From Acidobacteriota bacterium (GTDB lineage Bacteria > Acidobacteriota > Terriglobia > UBA7540): a stretch of 7,884 nucleotides of DNA. The notes beneath the pieces were generated by a model that searched no databases, was not told where the DNA came from, and saw only the letters and a program-made list of their open reading frames with translations. The stretch covers positions 1-7,884 of the forward strand of contig JAJYHU010000364.1 in the NCBI GenBank assembly GCA_021784615.1, read 5' to 3'. Positions 5,626 through 7,884 of this stretch are shown in pieces (within the stretch, counting starts at the first letter, position 1; each line of letters starts with the position of its first letter). The translations under genes were made by a program, and so were the position numbers.

Positions 5626-6296
5626 TCCTCGGAACGAAGGGAATAACCGAGACCGCGGACCGTCCGGATCAGTTTGGGGCTGTGGTCCTGGTCGATTTTC
5701 TGGCGCAGGCGGTTGATGTAAACCTCCACAAGATTGGTCTCGCTGTCAAAATGGCAGTCCCAGACGTGTTCGACAATTTCGCTGCGCGTTACTGGATCCG
5801 GTGAGCGCAACATCAGGAATTCCAGCAAGGCGAATTCCCGCGAGGTCAGCGGAACCCCCGACTCTCCGCGCTTCGCTCTGCGCCGATGCCGGTCGAGCTC
5901 AAGGTCCGCGCATCGGAGGGTTGCCGCGGTTTTGCCAAACCCCCGCCGGATGAGGGCTTGAACACGCGCCTCAAGTTCAGCCAAGGCAAAAGGCTTGGTC
6001 AGATAATCGTCTGCGCCGGCATTCAGCCCTTCCACCCGTTGTTCAACAAGGCCTCGCGCCGTCAACATTAGGATCGGCGTCTCCATGCCGCCCTGCCGCA
6101 GTTGCCGGCAAACCTCGATGCCGCTCACGCCGGGGAGTCTGATATCCAGCAGGATTGCATCATAAGGCTCGGTAGCCGCCAGATCAAGACCTTGTTCTCC
6201 GGTTGCCGCAACATCCACGGCGTAACTTTTCTCACGCAAGGCCCGGGCGATGAAACTCGCTACCTTGCGCTCATCCTCAACCAGCAGAATGCGCAT
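5622..6296 (-). CDS. OmpR/PhoB-family response regulator
   Basis: This cytoplasmic transcription factor receives a phosphate from the downstream kinase. The 224-residue product has a receiver domain (1-115) with the acidic cluster EDE (7-9), phospho-acceptor Asp51 in LLDIRLPG, Thr79 in LTA and Lys101 in LTKPF. A winged-helix DNA-binding domain follows (about 127-222) with LTSREFALLEFL (150-161), the recognition-helix stretch ETNLVEVYINRLRQKID (186-202) and RTVRGLGY (211-218). The sequence around VEHVWDCHFDSETNLVEVYI is like CusR/CopR-type regulators, but the regulated genes cannot be read from this. I chose the ATG at 6296 over a GTG two codons upstream (6302), because AGG sits 5 nt before the ATG and is too close to the GTG. 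The stop overlaps the kinase start. Confidence 0.94.
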   Translation of the reverse strand: MRILLVEDERKVASFIARALREKSYAVDVAATGEQGLDLAATEPYDAILLDIRLPGVSGIEVCRQLRQGGMETPILMLTARGLVEQRVEGLNAGADDYLTKPFALAELEARVQALIRRGFGKTAATLRCADLELDRHRRRAKRGESGVPLTSREFALLEFLMLRSPDPVTRSEIVEHVWDCHFDSETNLVEVYINRLRQKIDQDHSPKLIRTVRGLGYSLRSEE

Positions 6297-6314
6297 GGGC
6301 ACCTACCCCCGACC

Positions 6315-6320
6315 ATTATA
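6315..6320 (-). promoter_or_regulatory. -10 box of the response regulator/kinase operon
   Basis: A perfect TATAAT on the minus strand lies 18 bases before the regulator's ATG. Transcription would begin near 6308, giving a leader of about 12 nt that contains the GGGGGTAGG ribosome-binding region. No good -35 box is present at 16-18 bp spacing (about 6337-6344), which would fit a promoter needing an activator, possibly the regulator itself. Inferred by eye only. Confidence 0.4.
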
Positions 6321-6472
6321 CGACTGCGGCGTTGGGGAATTGGAATAGACTGTGCGAGCCCGAACTTCATCCCTGGGGGAGAAGTGTTTGCAGATTGCCC
6401 CGATGCAAATTGGAAAGGCCTATTTTTCTACGATGGGGTCTGAAGAAGGTAATAGGCGTAGGAACGGGGGTA

Positions 6473-7057
6473 TTATCCTCCCTTGAGTTCAGTGAGAACC
6501 TGGCGCCCGACTTCCTTTAGTGTTTCCATCACGGCGACTCCCTGCACCGCAACCGCTTCAAACACGGGCTCCTGTTTTCTGATGAGCCGCTCCTTCAGAA
6601 CCTCGACGGGAAGGGCGTTCGGCAGATCACGCTTATTGAATTGCAGAACGTAGGGGATCTTTGCGAAGTCGTATCCATGCTCTTTCAGGTTGATTTGCAG
6701 GTTATCAAGCGCTTCGTCGTTGGCATCCATGCGCTCTTCCTGGGAGTCGGCGACGAAGACGACGCCATCAACCCCGCGCAGAATAAGCTTGCGGCTTGCG
6801 TCATAGAAAACCTGTCCAGGAACGGTATAGAGATGAAAGCGGGTTTTGAAGCCGCGCACGGTTCCGAGTTCCAGGGACAGGAAGTCGAAGAAGAGAGTCC
6901 TTTCGGTTTCCGTGGCGAGAGAAATCATTTTGCCACCGGACCTCTTTGCTGTCTGGTCAAAGATCCATTGCAAGTTGGTGGTTTTGCCGCCTAGCCCGGC
7001 GCCATAGTAAACGATCTTGCAGTTGATTTCCCGGGAAGCATAATTGATAAAGCTCAC
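6473..7057 (-). CDS. mglA: MglA-family small Ras-like GTPase (cell polarity/motility)
   Basis: MglA proteins are bacterial Ras-like GTPases that, in Myxococcus, mark the leading pole and direct type IV pili and gliding complexes. The 194-residue length matches the family. The N-terminus MSFINYASREINCKIVYYG is near-invariant. The P-loop is GAGLGGKTTN (19-28), and the switch II region carries TVPGQ (78-82), with Thr78 where Ras has Asp, a hallmark of MglA. The base-recognition motif is NKRD (141-144). The start is a GTG at 7057, fixed by the conserved N-terminus and by GAGGG 9 nt upstream. MglA usually works with the roadblock protein MglB, often encoded just upstream; here 436 gene-free bases lie upstream, then a divergent PilZ gene. 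The two-component operon lies 176 bases downstream on the same strand. Confidence 0.93.
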   Translation of the reverse strand: MSFINYASREINCKIVYYGAGLGGKTTNLQWIFDQTAKRSGGKMISLATETERTLFFDFLSLELGTVRGFKTRFHLYTVPGQVFYDASRKLILRGVDGVVFVADSQEERMDANDEALDNLQINLKEHGYDFAKIPYVLQFNKRDLPNALPVEVLKERLIRKQEPVFEAVAVQGVAVMETLKEVGRQVLTELKGG

Positions 7058-7364
7058 GTGCTTGGACCCTCATGGTTCAGTTGGGCATAGGCCTGCGCCT
7101 TTGAGTGCAGTCAAGACCTCGCATATGGGAGCTATCGTCCAAACGTTAAAGCAACTTGGGGTTTTTGTGAGGGAAACCCTGCAACCGGCTCGCATGGCCG
7201 AGTCGCATCACGCACTCCGGCAATGACTTATAGGATGGCGCGAAGGACTGAAAGCCTTCCCAAAACGTGAGGAAATCGCTCCAACCCACGCCGGCGTCTA
7301 ACCTCCTTGTTCAAATTTGCCGAAAATAAAATCGTTGAGCATATTCATGCCGAAGACCGATGGG

Positions 7365-7385
7365 GAGCTTTGAGGGAGTTTTGAG
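7365..7385 (+). repeat. tandem 10-bp repeat at 11-bp spacing upstream of the PilZ gene
   Basis: GAGCTTTGAG (7365-7374) is followed after one base by GAGTTTTGAG (7376-7385), identical at 9 of 10 positions. The 11-bp period equals one helical turn, the usual spacing of direct-repeat sites for OmpR/PhoB-type regulators. A match to the nearby regulator is speculation. Confidence 0.4.
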
Positions 7386-7441
7386 AAACGCGGCCCAAAG
7401 CTGCGCTCATGCTTAACCGGATGGGGTTATCTTGCAGCATC

Positions 7442-7453
7442 GCGGCATGCCGC
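7442..7453. repeat. 12-bp perfect palindrome upstream of the PilZ gene
   Basis: GCGGCATGCCGC is a perfect palindrome centred 46 bases before the PilZ start codon. It could be an operator for a dimeric regulator or a leader hairpin. GC-rich palindromes of this length do occur by chance. Confidence 0.3.
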
Positions 7454-7493
7454 ACTTGCATTGCCGAGCTTTCGGAAATGAGAATTCGGACCT

Positions 7494-7835
7494 ATGAGCA
7501 AGCCACAATCCTCCCATAAGCTTTCCCGGCGGCGAAGCGCCCGCATCCTCCTGCGGGTGCCGTTGCTCATTGGCAAATTCGGGGCGGCTTCTCCAACCGA
7601 GTGGGAGAGCGTTGAAACGGTGATGCTGAGTCTGCATGGGGGCATGCTGCGAACTCGCCAAAATCTTGCGGTTGACACTTCCATCGAGATCCGCATGAGG
7701 AGCAAGGACCGGACGGCGCACGCCCGCATCGTCTGGAAGTCTTCAAAGCCCACGCCCCACGGCATTGAACTCGGATTCGAGATTACGGACGATCCCTCAT
7801 TCTGGGAAATCAGATTTCCTTCAGAGCCCCGGTAA
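7494..7835 (+). CDS. PilZ-domain protein with divergent c-di-GMP motif
   Basis: PilZ domains bind cyclic di-GMP and pass the signal to motility, polysaccharide or secretion machinery. This 113-residue single-domain protein has an arginine-rich RRRSAR (12-17) that supplies RxxxR (Arg13, Arg17), then a beta-barrel ending in RIVWKSS (78-84), GIELGFEI (90-97) and FWEIRFP (103-109). This layout is common in small PilZ proteins of Acidobacteriota. The second motif, normally [D/N]xSxxG, reads MLSLHG (44-49): Ser46 and Gly49 are kept, but the acidic or amide residue is Met44, so ligand binding is uncertain. The ATG at 7494 is used although its ribosome-binding site is weak (GGA 4 nt upstream). The gene is divergent from mglA, a plausible functional neighbour. 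Confidence 0.8.
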   Translation: MSKPQSSHKLSRRRSARILLRVPLLIGKFGAASPTEWESVETVMLSLHGGMLRTRQNLAVDTSIEIRMRSKDRTAHARIVWKSSKPTPHGIELGFEITDDPSFWEIRFPSEPR

Positions 7836-7844
7836 ACTTCCTGC

Positions 7845-7873
7845 GATTCCGCCCGAGCGCTTCTCGGAATTTT
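7845..7873 (+). terminator. possible terminator of the PilZ gene
   Basis: ATTCCG (7846-7851) pairs with CGGAAT (7865-7870), extendable by a G-T pair, and is followed directly by TTT. An alternative inner stem CCGAG/CTCGG (7853-7857 with 7863-7867) is followed by AATTTT. It begins 10 bases after the PilZ stop. The stem is modest and the T-run short. Confidence 0.4.
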
Positions 7874-7884
7874 GAGCCAAAACT

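Larger units (their letters stand above)
7058..7493. other. divergent intergenic region between mglA and the PilZ gene
   Basis: No gene is evident in these 436 bases and no mglB-like frame is present. Toward mglA, a TTGACT (7109-7114) resembles a -35 box but has no good -10 partner; a TATAAG (7227-7232) lies farther up. Toward pilZ, TTGCCG (7317-7322), 17 bp, CATATT (7340-7345) is a modest promoter candidate giving a leader of about 140 nt. That leader contains an AGCTTTG/CAAAGCT inverted repeat (7366-7372 with 7396-7402), a tandem repeat and a palindrome, listed separately. Confidence 0.55.

Noticed and set aside
4721..5646. Plus-strand open frames of 185 and 123 codons (4721-5278, 5275-5646)
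   Set aside because: Both lie antisense to the histidine kinase gene, which has all its motifs in order. Their sequences are low-complexity Ser/Arg-rich or unrecognisable.
6450..6490. A GGGGG/CCTCC hairpin at the end of mglA as a terminator
   Set aside because: The stem overlaps the last codons and stop, includes a wobble, and has no T-run after it on the minus strand.
7204..7260. A GEMM-type c-di-GMP riboswitch ahead of the PilZ gene, suggested by TCACGCACTCCGGCAA
   Set aside because: It lacks the conserved CAAACC continuation, the second conserved ACGCAAAGCC stretch and the receptor helix, so the resemblance is limited to a short string.

Overview
The window reads as ordinary chromosomal DNA of moderately high GC from a free-living bacterium. 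Acidobacteriota is the best guess, at moderate confidence. The basis is the look of several proteins: an MglA polarity GTPase, a short PilZ protein ending in an FWxIxFPxE-like tail, a four-cysteine mini-protein behind msrA, and a DUF4070-type radical SAM protein. No phage, transposon, IS element, CRISPR array or defence gene was seen.

Layout from left to right. (1) 1-786, minus: the N-terminal 262 codons of serine hydroxymethyltransferase (glyA), cut by the window edge. Its strong sigma70-type promoter (868-896) lies inside the start of a rightward fragment of a SIMPL/DUF541 protein (890-1216). (2) 1320-1473, minus: tRNA-Gly(GCC) and tRNA-Cys(GCA), only 4 nt apart, transcribed from a promoter with perfect TTGACA and TATAAT boxes. 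(3) 1474-1824: a gene-free stretch with several inverted repeats ahead of msrA. (4) 1825-2507, plus: msrA and a 70-residue putative zinc-binding protein, coupled by an ATGA overlap. (5) 2649-4130, plus: a cobalamin-binding radical SAM protein of unknown substrate. (6) 4219-6296, minus: an OmpR-family response regulator followed by its membrane histidine kinase, again coupled by ATGA and convergent with the radical SAM gene. (7) 6473-7057, minus: mglA with a GTG start and no mglB beside it. (8) 7058-7493: a 436-base divergent intergenic region with repeats and a palindrome. (9) 7494-7835, plus: a PilZ-domain protein, followed by a possible terminator at the window end.

Functional links are loose. 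glyA and the tRNAs are housekeeping, and msrA with its partner suggests oxidative protein repair. The two-component pair has no target visible from sequence. mglA and the divergent pilZ gene are both families tied to cell polarity and surface motility, so they may form a small motility locus. I did not find a clear new multi-gene system. The points most worth a second look are the orphan cobalamin radical SAM enzyme, the mglA/pilZ pair with a divergent PilZ motif, the msrA-coupled mini-protein, and the decayed SIMPL gene that now carries the glyA promoter.
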